Shown one piece after another: positions 17,215 through 23,554 of a stretch of 35,854 bases of DNA (position 1 is its first letter; the number at the start of each line of letters is the position of its first letter). The notes beneath the pieces are model-generated. The model had not been told where the DNA came from. It was given only the letters and a program-made list of their open reading frames with translations, and did no database searches. A program made the translations under genes and the position numbers. The stretch is taken from contig JAPLCC010000008.1 of assembly GCA_026392415.1 (NCBI GenBank), forward strand, positions 1 through 35,854, in the 5' to 3' direction. The stretch comes from Propionibacteriales bacterium. GTDB taxonomy: Bacteria > Actinomycetota > Actinomycetes > Propionibacteriales > Nocardioidaceae.

Positions 17215-17228
17215 TGGAACACGTTCTC
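17215..17228. promoter_or_regulatory. KstR-like operator of the OYE-family gene
   Basis: TGGAACACGTTCTC matches TNNAACNNGTTNNA at all defined positions but the last (C for A). It lies between the expected -35 and -10 of the leaderless promoter. A perfect KstR-like site is 1.2 kb away, which strengthens the call. Confidence 0.6.
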
Positions 17229-17241
17229 GTTTCCGGTGCGG

Positions 17242-17718
17242 TCACTCCACGATGATCGACGCGGTCGCGCCGGAGACGTCCTCTTCGACCGAGTAGGTCC
17301 CGGCGACGTCGAAGCGGTAGTACTCCTTGAGACCACCAGAGATCGTCACGCCGTCGAGGCCGGCGACCTCGACCGCGCCCACCTGATCTCCGGTGTTGAC
17401 GAACTCGACGGTCTGACCGACCGAGATCGTGATCTCGGACTGATCGAACTCGCCTTCGCCCAACGTCTCGGAAGCGAAGGCGAGCGTGACGTCTCCCGGG
17501 CCGTCGGTGAAGACCGGCTCGGCGGGGTTCTCGGCGACGTCGCCGTCGCCTTCCTCCGCGTCATCACCGTCGTCGTCACCAGCAGTGTCGTCACTCTGGT
17601 CGGACGCTGCGGGCGTGTCCTTGGCACCGCTGTCGGAGTCGGACTTGTCGTCACCACAGCCGGTCACGCCGAAGGCGAGAAGGACAAGGGCAAGCAGGAG
17701 TGCAGCGGTGCGTGTCAT
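17242..17718 (-). CDS. acidic lipoprotein with a cupredoxin-like beta domain
   Basis: A 158-residue predicted lipoprotein: hydrophobic signal, lipobox VTGC with Cys21, then an Asp/Glu/Ser-rich linker (about 22-66) and a C-terminal domain of roughly 85 residues (ITISVGQTVEFVNTGD, EYYRFDVAGTYSVE). The pattern of strands resembles a cupredoxin or plastocyanin-type beta sandwich, but no His/Cys/Met set for copper is present, so it may be a structural or binding domain. It probably sits on the outer membrane-side face of the cell membrane or wall. The ATG at 17718 has TAGCGT 7 nt upstream. The open frame upstream to 18117 overlaps the crotonase gene and was not used. Confidence 0.75.
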   Translation of the reverse strand: MTRTAALLLALVLLAFGVTGCGDDKSDSDSGAKDTPAASDQSDDTAGDDDGDDAEEGDGDVAENPAEPVFTDGPGDVTLAFASETLGEGEFDQSEITISVGQTVEFVNTGDQVGAVEVAGLDGVTISGGLKEYYRFDVAGTYSVEEDVSGATASIIVE

Positions 17719-17725
17719 GACGCGA

Positions 17726-17731
17726 ACGCTA
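17726..17731 (-). promoter_or_regulatory. leaderless -10 element of the acidic lipoprotein gene
   Basis: TAGCGT, 7 nt, ATG (17718). Confidence 0.45.
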
Positions 17732-17770
17732 ACGGAGCCAGCGGCCCGTCGTGGTCGGGTTTTGAAGCAA

Positions 17771-18544
17771 TCAGTTGAACTTCGGGGCACGCTTCGCCAC
17801 GAACGCAGCGACACCCTCGATGCCGTCAGGCGATCCGGCCTGGTTGCGGATCGACAGCGTCTCCTTGCGCAGGGCCGCCTCGGGCGCGGGCGCAGCGACC
17901 TCGCGCAGCAGGCGCTTGGCCGCACCGTTGGCCGAGGCCGAACCTGCGGCAAGCACGCCCACGACCTGCTCGACGGTGTCGGCCAGCTCGGCGGCCGGGA
18001 CGACACGCGCGACCAGCCCGGCGTCGTGTGCCTCCTGAGCGGTGAGCAGGTCACCGAGGATCGCCAGGCGCAGGGTGCGGTGCAGACCGAGGGTGTTGAC
18101 GAGCAACGAGCTGCCACCGTCGGGCGAGAGGCCGACCTTCGTGTAGGCGAGGCTGAACTTCACGTTGTCAGCGGCGATCACCACGTCGCCGACAGCGGCC
18201 AGCGGGAAGCCGGCACCGGCGGCCGTCCCCTGGACCACGGTCACGACGATGGCCTCCGAGCGGATCAGCTCTCCGACCACACGGTGGAGTGCCTCGGCGA
18301 GGTCGTCGATGAAATCGGCCGGGCTGTCGGCGGACTCGAAGGCCGCCAGGTCGCCACCCACCGAGAAGAACCGGCCCTCGGCAGCGAGCACGATCACCCG
18401 GGCGCCGTCGCTGCCAGCGCGGCGGACGGCGTCGAACAACTGGGCCACCGAAGCAGCGTGGATCGGGTTGCCGCGGTCGCCGTCGACGAGGGTGATCCGG
18501 GCGATCCCGGCGTCGTGGGCGTAGCTGACGTAGGTCTCGGTCAC
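17771..18544 (-). CDS. crotonase-family enzyme, probably enoyl-CoA isomerase rather than hydratase
   Basis: A 257-residue enoyl-CoA hydratase/isomerase. The oxyanion-hole regions FFSVGGDLAAF (near 59-69) and GTAAGAG (106-112) are present. The two glutamates used by hydratases are missing: the first position is Phe113 (GAGF) and the second Tyr134 (FSLAY). Instead Asp142 in GLSPDGGSS sits where PaaG- and isomerase-type crotonases have their catalytic acid. I infer a double-bond isomerase in fatty-acid or aromatic acyl-CoA breakdown. It starts with GTG; no Shine-Dalgarno or TANNNT element is clear. It is followed 52 nt later by the lipoprotein gene, which probably has its own promoter. Confidence 0.85.
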   Translation of the reverse strand: MTETYVSYAHDAGIARITLVDGDRGNPIHAASVAQLFDAVRRAGSDGARVIVLAAEGRFFSVGGDLAAFESADSPADFIDDLAEALHRVVGELIRSEAIVVTVVQGTAAGAGFPLAAVGDVVIAADNVKFSLAYTKVGLSPDGGSSLLVNTLGLHRTLRLAILGDLLTAQEAHDAGLVARVVPAAELADTVEQVVGVLAAGSASANGAAKRLLREVAAPAPEAALRKETLSIRNQAGSPDGIEGVAAFVAKRAPKFN

Positions 18545-18566
18545 GGGGTCAATGATGCCGGAGCGT

Positions 18567-19742
18567 TCAGGCGGCGCAGTCGCCGGTGTCCTTCTCGCTC
18601 TCCTCGGCCCGACCGGCCTCGGCGCTCGCGGCGACCTGCTTCGAGGTCAGTGCGTAGCCCGTCTCCGGATCGGTGACCGAAGCCGCGAACACGACCCCCG
18701 CCACGTCGCCCTCCGGCGTGACGATCGGCCCGCCGGAGTTGCCGGGACGCACCAGGCCGCGCAGCGAGAACACCTCGCGCACGACGGTGCCGGAGCCGTA
18801 GATGTCGGGCGAACGAAGGTTCTGCATGGAGCGGACCCGGCCGGTCTGGACGTCGAACGGGCCGTCCTGCGGGTAGCCGACGATCGCGATGGGGTCCTCG
18901 GCCTGGACATCGGTGTCGAACTCCAGCACGTCGGCGCTGCCCGTGTCGACGGCGAGGACGGCGATGTCGAGCTCCTTGTCGTAGAGCACGACGCGAGCCA
19001 GTTCGGTGCCGCCGCCGATGCTCACCTCGGGGTCATCGACGCCGGCCACGACGTGGGCGTTGGTCATCACCCGGTCGCGGGCGTAGACGAAGCCGGTGCC
19101 CTCGACGCCGCGGCCGCACGAGTTGGCGCCGCGGATCTTGACCACGCTCTGCCGGGTGGCCTTGACGGCCGCCGAACCGGGCAGGTCGGCCGGGCCGGGC
19201 GCGACCTCGACGATCTGCTCGGGCGCGAACGGTTCGAGGTAACGCGGGAAGAAGCCGGTGCCGACGACGTTGTTGAACGCCTGCAGCACGTTGGGCGCCG
19301 AGGACGGCAGCGCCTCGTTGACCTTCGACAGCACGGTCGAGCTGCGCACCATCGAGGTCACCGAGCCGATCCGGGTGCCGGAGATGGCAACGCCGAGGGC
19401 CCACGCCACGAGCAGGACTGCGAGCGCGCTGAGCAGGGCGCCGCCGATCGCGTCGAGCGCCCGCGCAGGCTGCCAGGTGATCCGCTCCCGGACCCGCGCG
19501 CCGGCGTACTGCAGGAGGGCCTGGCCCAGCGACGCGCACAGGATGACCACGAAGAGGGCCCCGAGCGAGACGGCCAGGGAGGGATCCATGCTGCCGAGCA
19601 GGACCGGCGCGAGCAGGATCCCGGCCAGGCCGCCGGACAACAGGCCGACGGTCGCGAAGGCGCCCGTGACGAATCCCTGCCAGTAGCCGGAGAGGGCATA
19701 GGCAAGGACGAGCAGGACCAGGAGCCAGTCGAGGAAGTTCAC
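18567..19742 (-). CDS. marP: membrane-anchored serine protease MarP
   Basis: A 391-residue protein with four N-terminal membrane spans (a CvpA-like domain, about 1-120) and a periplasmic-side chymotrypsin-like protease. The catalytic triad is His230 (TNAHVV), Asp259 (ELDIAV) and Ser336 (GNSGGP). Cys209 and Cys389 correspond to the disulfide pair that stabilises the active MarP of Mycobacterium tuberculosis (Rv3671c), where the protease is needed for survival in acid. The start is GTG at 19742, 4 nt after the Nudix stop, since an open frame to 19853 runs into the Nudix gene. It ends the nth-tlpA-nudix-marP operon, the same order as in mycobacteria. Confidence 0.92.
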   Translation of the reverse strand: MNFLDWLLVLLVLAYALSGYWQGFVTGAFATVGLLSGGLAGILLAPVLLGSMDPSLAVSLGALFVVILCASLGQALLQYAGARVRERITWQPARALDAIGGALLSALAVLLVAWALGVAISGTRIGSVTSMVRSSTVLSKVNEALPSSAPNVLQAFNNVVGTGFFPRYLEPFAPEQIVEVAPGPADLPGSAAVKATRQSVVKIRGANSCGRGVEGTGFVYARDRVMTNAHVVAGVDDPEVSIGGGTELARVVLYDKELDIAVLAVDTGSADVLEFDTDVQAEDPIAIVGYPQDGPFDVQTGRVRSMQNLRSPDIYGSGTVVREVFSLRGLVRPGNSGGPIVTPEGDVAGVVFAASVTDPETGYALTSKQVAASAEAGRAEESEKDTGDCAA

Positions 19743-19746
19743 GCGG

Positions 19747-20535
19747 TCACTGGTCCGGTTCGAGGAGATCCATGCCGTCGTCCCCCACCCCGTCGTCACC
19801 CGTCCGCGACGTCCGGTTGACGTACTCGGCGAGCATGTACTCCGGAAGATCATGCACCGGCGGGTCGTCCACCGGGGGGAGCCACCCGAGGAACGAGAAG
19901 AACCGGGTCAGGATGCCGCCCGTGAAACCCCACAGGATGACGTCCTTGTCGGGGCCGATCAGGAAGCCGGGACCGTTCCAGCCGGCGGGGTGTCGAACAG
20001 CAATCCGGTGCTCGGGGTCGACCAGCTCGCGCAGCGAGACCCGGTGGATCTGGTGGACCTCGTCGGGCGAGGCGACGCGCACCGGACCCGGGTCACGCCA
20101 CCAGCCCAGGATCGGGGTCACCGCGAAGTTGGAAGGCGGCAGCCACAGCTCGGGCAGAGAGCCGAAGATCTCGACGCTGCCGGGATCGACACCGATCTCC
20201 TCCCACGTCTCCCGCAGGGCGGCTTCGACCGCGGACTCTCCCGCGTCGATGGTGCCGCCGGGGAAGGACACCTGCCCCGGGTGCGACCGCATGTGGTGGG
20301 CGCGCTCGGTGAGCATCACGTCGCCCCCGTCGGTGCCCTCTCCGAACAGCATCAGCACAGCACCGCGGCGCAGGTCGGCGCCCACGGGCGGCAGGAACTG
20401 GGTGAGCTCGATCCCCTCGATCTTGCGCGCACCCTCCGCGAGCGGCCGGAGCCAGTCGGGCAGGTCATCGGGCAGGGTGTCGGGCACCCGTTCGGTCATC
20501 CGGGCCCGCACGTCGTCCGGCATCGGGGTGCTCAT
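19747..20535 (-). CDS. Nudix hydrolase, CoA pyrophosphatase type
   Basis: A 262-residue Nudix protein. A full Nudix box G-x5-E-x7-RE-x2-EE-x-GV spans Gly94-Val116, preceded by LTERAHHMRSHPGQVSFPGG, the UPF0035 signature of CoA diphosphatases (NudL/YeaB) that split CoA to 4'-phosphopantetheine and 3',5'-ADP. The acidic C-terminal tail (GDDGVGDDGMDLLEPDQ) is a local addition. The ATG overlaps the stop of the TlpA-like gene (ATGA) and marP follows 4 nt downstream. The equivalent gene in M. tuberculosis is Rv3672c, in the same place. Confidence 0.92.
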   Translation of the reverse strand: MSTPMPDDVRARMTERVPDTLPDDLPDWLRPLAEGARKIEGIELTQFLPPVGADLRRGAVLMLFGEGTDGGDVMLTERAHHMRSHPGQVSFPGGTIDAGESAVEAALRETWEEIGVDPGSVEIFGSLPELWLPPSNFAVTPILGWWRDPGPVRVASPDEVHQIHRVSLRELVDPEHRIAVRHPAGWNGPGFLIGPDKDVILWGFTGGILTRFFSFLGWLPPVDDPPVHDLPEYMLAEYVNRTSRTGDDGVGDDGMDLLEPDQ

Positions 20536-21155
20536 CGGTCCCCTTCCTTGGCGGTGACGTCGATCGCGAGGTGCTTCTCGACCAGGGCGACCAGCTCGGC
20601 GACCGAGTCCACGCCGCCTGCGGACTGCTGGATCGATCCGTCGGCGGCCACGAAGACGAACTGTGGCAGACCCTGGACCACGAGGTCGGTCTCCTGGAGG
20701 TCACCGCACGCGTCGGCGAGGGACGGATAGGTGACGCCGCTCTGCCGGGCCAGGTCGATCGCGGCGCCCGGATAGGTCTCGAGGTAGTCGACGCCCAGGA
20801 CCGCGACCTGGTCGCCGTACTGCTCGTGGAACGCCTGGAGCACCGGGAGCTCCTTGCGACACGGGCCGCAGTTGGACGCCCAGAAGTTGATCAGCGCCGG
20901 GCCGCGCACGTCGGCCAGCGACCGGGACGTCGTGCCGCCGAGACAGTCGAGCTCAAGGCCCGGAAGGGCTGCCGCCGGGGCCGCGTCGTCGACCTCGAAG
21001 TCGCAGTCCTCGATGCCGGCCGCTTCGCGGTCCCGCACCAGGTCGGGTGTGTCGACGTCGACCTTGCACGCCAGCGCCGGGGCGACGGAGTCACAGCCGG
21101 TGAGCAACACGCAGGCAGCGAGCAGCGCGCCCAGCGCAGCCGACGCCCTCCTCAA
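20532..21155 (-). CDS. TlpA/ResA-like thioredoxin-fold lipoprotein
   Basis: A 207-residue extracytoplasmic thiol-disulfide protein. The signal ends in a lipobox LLTGC (Cys21), and the redox motif FWASNCGPCRKE has Cys96 and Cys99. Three more cysteines before the motif (30, 51, 71) and one later (DACGD) are unusual for the family and may form structural disulfides. The TTG start at 21155 overlaps the nth stop (TTGA) and has GGAGGG 6 nt upstream inside nth, which decides it over an open frame reaching 21947. Second gene of the nth operon, corresponding to Rv3673c. Confidence 0.9.
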   Translation of the reverse strand: MRRASAALGALLAACVLLTGCDSVAPALACKVDVDTPDLVRDREAAGIEDCDFEVDDAAPAAALPGLELDCLGGTTSRSLADVRGPALINFWASNCGPCRKELPVLQAFHEQYGDQVAVLGVDYLETYPGAAIDLARQSGVTYPSLADACGDLQETDLVVQGLPQFVFVAADGSIQQSAGGVDSVAELVALVEKHLAIDVTAKEGDR

Positions 21156-21880
21156 TTCGGACCCTCCGTGCGCAGCAGCTTGTCGGCCTCGCCGGGGTCG
21201 GTGGGCCCTTCGCCGTACGACGGACACCAGCGCGCCACCGGACAGGCGCCACACGCGGGCTTCTTCGCGTGGCAGCAGCGGCGGCCGTGCCAGATCAGGT
21301 GGTGCGACAGCATCGTCCAGTCGCGCTTCTCGAACAGGGCTCCGACGGCGTGCTCGACCTTCACCGGGTCCGTCTCCTCGGTGAGGCCGAGGCGCCGGGA
21401 GAGCCGGCCGAAGTGGGTGTCGACGGTGATGCCGGGGACGTCGAACGCGTTGCCGAGCACGACGTTGGCCGTCTTGCGGCCCACACCGGGCAACGTCACG
21501 AGGTCCTCGAGGCGGCCGGGCACCTGGCCGTCGTAGCGCTCCATCAGCGCAGCACTGAGCTTGAGCAGCGACTCCGTCTTGGCCCGGAAGAAGCCGAGCG
21601 GACCGACGATCTGCTCGAGGTGGGCGCGGTCGGCGGCGGCCATCGAGGCCGGGTCGGGGTAGGCGGCGAACAGGATCGGGCGGACCAGGTTGACCCGCTT
21701 GTCGGTCGTCTGGGCGGACAGCACCGTCACGACCAGGCACTCGAAGGCGTTGTCGAAGTCGAGCTCGGCCTTCGCTTCGGGATAGGTCTCGGCGAGCACC
21801 CGATCGATCTTGCGGGCCCGCCGGACCCGCTGGGTGGGAGTTTCGTCCTCGACCGCAATCGCCCGCTTGCTCTCCCGCAC
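21152..21880 (-). CDS. nth: endonuclease III (DNA glycosylase/AP lyase)
   Basis: A 242-residue base-excision repair enzyme that removes oxidised pyrimidines and nicks at abasic sites. The helix-hairpin-helix LPGVGRKTANVVLGN contains the catalytic Lys136, Asp154 is in VDTHFGRL, and the 4Fe-4S ligands are C203-x6-C210-x2-C213-x5-C219. The start GTG at 21880 is chosen because TACGCT lies 6 nt upstream (leaderless), and VRESKRAIAVEDETPTQR leads into the conserved region. ATG at 21901, seven codons longer, is the alternative and would place the hexamer in the coding part. First gene of the nth-tlpA-nudix-marP operon, divergent from crp. Confidence 0.94.
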   Translation of the reverse strand: MRESKRAIAVEDETPTQRVRRARKIDRVLAETYPEAKAELDFDNAFECLVVTVLSAQTTDKRVNLVRPILFAAYPDPASMAAADRAHLEQIVGPLGFFRAKTESLLKLSAALMERYDGQVPGRLEDLVTLPGVGRKTANVVLGNAFDVPGITVDTHFGRLSRRLGLTEETDPVKVEHAVGALFEKRDWTMLSHHLIWHGRRCCHAKKPACGACPVARWCPSYGEGPTDPGEADKLLRTEGPN

Positions 21881-21886
21881 GAGCCC

Positions 21887-21892
21887 AGCGTA
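21887..21892 (-). promoter_or_regulatory. leaderless -10 element of nth
   Basis: TACGCT, 6 nt, GTG (21880). No Shine-Dalgarno sequence precedes either candidate start. Confidence 0.4.
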
Positions 21893-21932
21893 CGGGCGCA
21901 TGCCGACACAGGCTCGCGGCCCGTTGACTAGG

Positions 21933-21948
21933 TGTGAGATGCCCCACT
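21933..21948. promoter_or_regulatory. Crp-like binding site in the nth/crp intergenic region
   Basis: TGTGAGATGCCCCACT fits TGTGAN6TCACA with two mismatches, both in the right half-site. It precedes a TAGGAT hexamer (21952-21957) that is a plausible crp -10, and would overlap the -35 area, consistent with autorepression. Confidence 0.45.
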
Positions 21949-21951
21949 GGC

Positions 21952-21957
21952 TAGGAT
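21952..21957 (+). promoter_or_regulatory. probable -10 element of crp
   Basis: TAGGAT. A start about 7 nt downstream gives a 5' leader of roughly 70 nt to the GTG at 22036. No -35 is found at 16-18 nt. Confidence 0.35.
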
Positions 21958-22035
21958 GCGGTCCGAGCGTGTCGGTGGGTCGAATCCGTTCCCCTGGGGG
22001 GCGGGCCCATGATGCGTAATGACTTTGGAGGAAGC

Positions 22036-22713
22036 GTGGACAACGACGTACTCCGTCAGGCGCCACTGTTCAGCGCGCTCGACGACGAGGCCATGGCCGC
22101 CCTGCGCACGTCGCTGGCGACCACCCGGCTGCGGCGCGGTGAAGTGCTGTTCCACGAAGGCGACAGTGGCGACAAGCTGTACGTCGTGCTCGAGGGCAAG
22201 GTGAAGCTCGGCCGCACGTCCTCGGACGGGCGCGAGAACCTGCTCGCGATCATGGGCCCCGGCCAGATGTTCGGCGAGCTGTCCCTCTTCGACCCGGGCC
22301 CCCGCTCGGCCACCGTCACCGCGGTCACCGACGCCGACTTCGCCTCGCTGTCCCACGAGGACCTGCTGCGCTGGCTCGAAGGCCGCCCGGTCGTCGCCCG
22401 GGGCCTGCTCACCCAGCTCGCCGGCCGCCTGCGCAAGGCCAACGACGTCGTCGCGGACCTCGTGTTCTCCGACGTCCCCGGTCGCGTCGCCAAGGCGCTG
22501 CTCGACCTGGCCGACCGCTTCGGCCGCACCGCCGACGACGGCGTGCACGTGCACCACGACCTCACCCAGGAAGAGCTGGCCCAGCTGGTCGGCGCGTCCC
22601 GCGAGACGGTCAACAAGGCGCTCGCCGACTTCGCGTCGCGCGGCTGGCTGCGCCTGGAGCCGCGCTCGGTCGTCATCCTCGACGTCGAGCGGATGGGCCG
22701 CCGCGCTCGCTGA
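22036..22713 (+). CDS. crp: Crp/Fnr family cAMP-responsive transcription regulator
   Basis: A 225-residue global regulator, almost the same length as M. tuberculosis Crp (Rv3676) and very alike in the DNA-binding half. The cyclic-nucleotide pocket is seen as FGELSLFDPGPRSATV (79-94), with Glu81 and Arg90 as expected cAMP contacts, and the helix-turn-helix is at 176-200 (LTQEELAQLVGASRETVNKAL). The GTG start follows GGAGG (22027-22031) and aligns with the mycobacterial N terminus; ATG at 22009 or 22012 would add nine or eight residues. Divergent from nth, convergent with the XRE gene. Crp-like sites at 21933 and 28988 suggest local autoregulation and control of the RidA/ArsA region. Confidence 0.95.
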   Translation: MDNDVLRQAPLFSALDDEAMAALRTSLATTRLRRGEVLFHEGDSGDKLYVVLEGKVKLGRTSSDGRENLLAIMGPGQMFGELSLFDPGPRSATVTAVTDADFASLSHEDLLRWLEGRPVVARGLLTQLAGRLRKANDVVADLVFSDVPGRVAKALLDLADRFGRTADDGVHVHHDLTQEELAQLVGASRETVNKALADFASRGWLRLEPRSVVILDVERMGRRAR

Positions 22714-22719
22714 GCCTGC

Positions 22720-23478
22720 TCAGTAGCCGTTGAGGATCTTCCGGGTCGCCTCGTCGGCCGGGTAGAACGCCTCGATCGCCAGTTCCGACAACGTCACCTC
22801 GCGCGGCGTACCGAAGACGGTCGTGGTGGAGATGAACGACAGCACCGTGTCCTCACCCACCCGCAACTCCAGGGGCACGACGAGCGCGGAGGAGTCGATC
22901 GGGTCGACTCCGTCGCCGGTCACCTCGGCCGCGAGTTCGCCGATGAAGGGGTCACCCGTGGCGTCGTACTCGTGGCGGAGGCGTTCGGCCAGGTGGGCCC
23001 GCCACTCCTCGAAGTTCACGACGCGGGGTCCCAGGCCGCGGGGGTGGAGCGAGAGCCGGACGACGTTGATCGGTGGCTCCAGCAGGTCCGGGTCGATGCC
23101 GTCCATCAGTGAGTACGCCGCGTCGTTGGCGCTGATCAGCTCCCAGCGCCGATCGACGACCAGCGCCGGGTAGGGGTGGTGAGCCGCCAGGATCGCCTCC
23201 AGCGCGGCGTTCGCCTCGGCCATCGGCGGGTCGGTCAGCTGGTGCTCGGGATGGGCAGGCGCGTGGCCGGCCGCGAGCAACAGCTCGTTCTGCTCGCGCA
23301 ACGGAACCTCCAGGTGGTCGCAGAGCCGCAGCACCATCGAGCTGGTCGGCCGCGAACGCCCGGTCTCGATGTAGCTGAGGTGCCGCGTCGAGACGTCGGC
23401 CCGGCTGGCGAGCTCGAGCTGGGACAGGTGCCGTCGCTGCCGCCAGTCGCGGATCAGCTCTCCTGCAGGTGCGTTCAC
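22720..23478 (-). CDS. XRE-family regulator with MmyB-like ligand-binding domain
   Basis: A 252-residue regulator. The N-terminal helix-turn-helix (about 5-60: LIRDWRQRRHLSQLELASRADVS then TRHLSYIETGRSRPT) is followed by a PAS-like MmyB/MLTR ligand-binding domain with LVVDRRWELISAND and the later RLSLHPRGL and NFEEWRAHL motifs. Such proteins often bind fatty-acid-like ligands and control a divergent or neighbouring dehydrogenase gene; none is adjacent here. The start is taken as GTG 23478, 7 nt after TAGGTT; TTG at 23487 is possible. Convergent with crp, six bases apart, and separated from the HYR gene by a perfect terminator palindrome. It interrupts the order known from M. tuberculosis. Confidence 0.88.
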   Translation of the reverse strand: MNAPAGELIRDWRQRRHLSQLELASRADVSTRHLSYIETGRSRPTSSMVLRLCDHLEVPLREQNELLLAAGHAPAHPEHQLTDPPMAEANAALEAILAAHHPYPALVVDRRWELISANDAAYSLMDGIDPDLLEPPINVVRLSLHPRGLGPRVVNFEEWRAHLAERLRHEYDATGDPFIGELAAEVTGDGVDPIDSSALVVPLELRVGEDTVLSFISTTTVFGTPREVTLSELAIEAFYPADEATRKILNGY

Positions 23479-23485
23479 GTGCGCC

Positions 23486-23491
23486 AACCTA
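23486..23491 (-). promoter_or_regulatory. leaderless -10 element of the XRE gene
   Basis: TAGGTT, 7 nt, GTG (23478). It overlaps the alternative TTG start at 23487, arguing against that start. Confidence 0.45.
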
Positions 23492-23502
23492 GTCAGCGCG
23501 CG

Positions 23503-23541
23503 GCAGCAGGGACATGACCTCCGAGGTCATGTCCCTGCTGC
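23503..23541. terminator. 39-bp perfect palindrome, terminator of the HYR protein gene
   Basis: Two 19-bp arms, GCAGCAGGGACATGACCTC and its exact reverse complement, are separated by one base. It starts 13 nt after the HYR stop codon (minus strand) and ends shortly before the XRE promoter. In RNA it forms an 18-bp stem with a three-base loop. No U-tract follows, common for GC-rich actinobacterial terminators. It could also act as a barrier to HYR read-through into XRE. Confidence 0.8.
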
Positions 23542-23554
23542 TTCGGCGTTCGAC

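Noticed and set aside
21924..21957. TTGACT and TAGGAT as a -35/-10 pair for crp
   Set aside because: The spacer would be 22 bp, too long for a housekeeping promoter. Only the -10 is kept.
22009..22035. ATG starts at 22009/22012 for crp
   Set aside because: GTG 22036 has GGAGG upstream and matches the known N terminus and length of mycobacterial Crp; the ATGs remain possible.
22710..22723. CTGAG/CTCAG hairpin between crp and XRE as a terminator
   Set aside because: Only a 5-bp stem with no U-tract, in the ends of both coding regions. Too weak to annotate.
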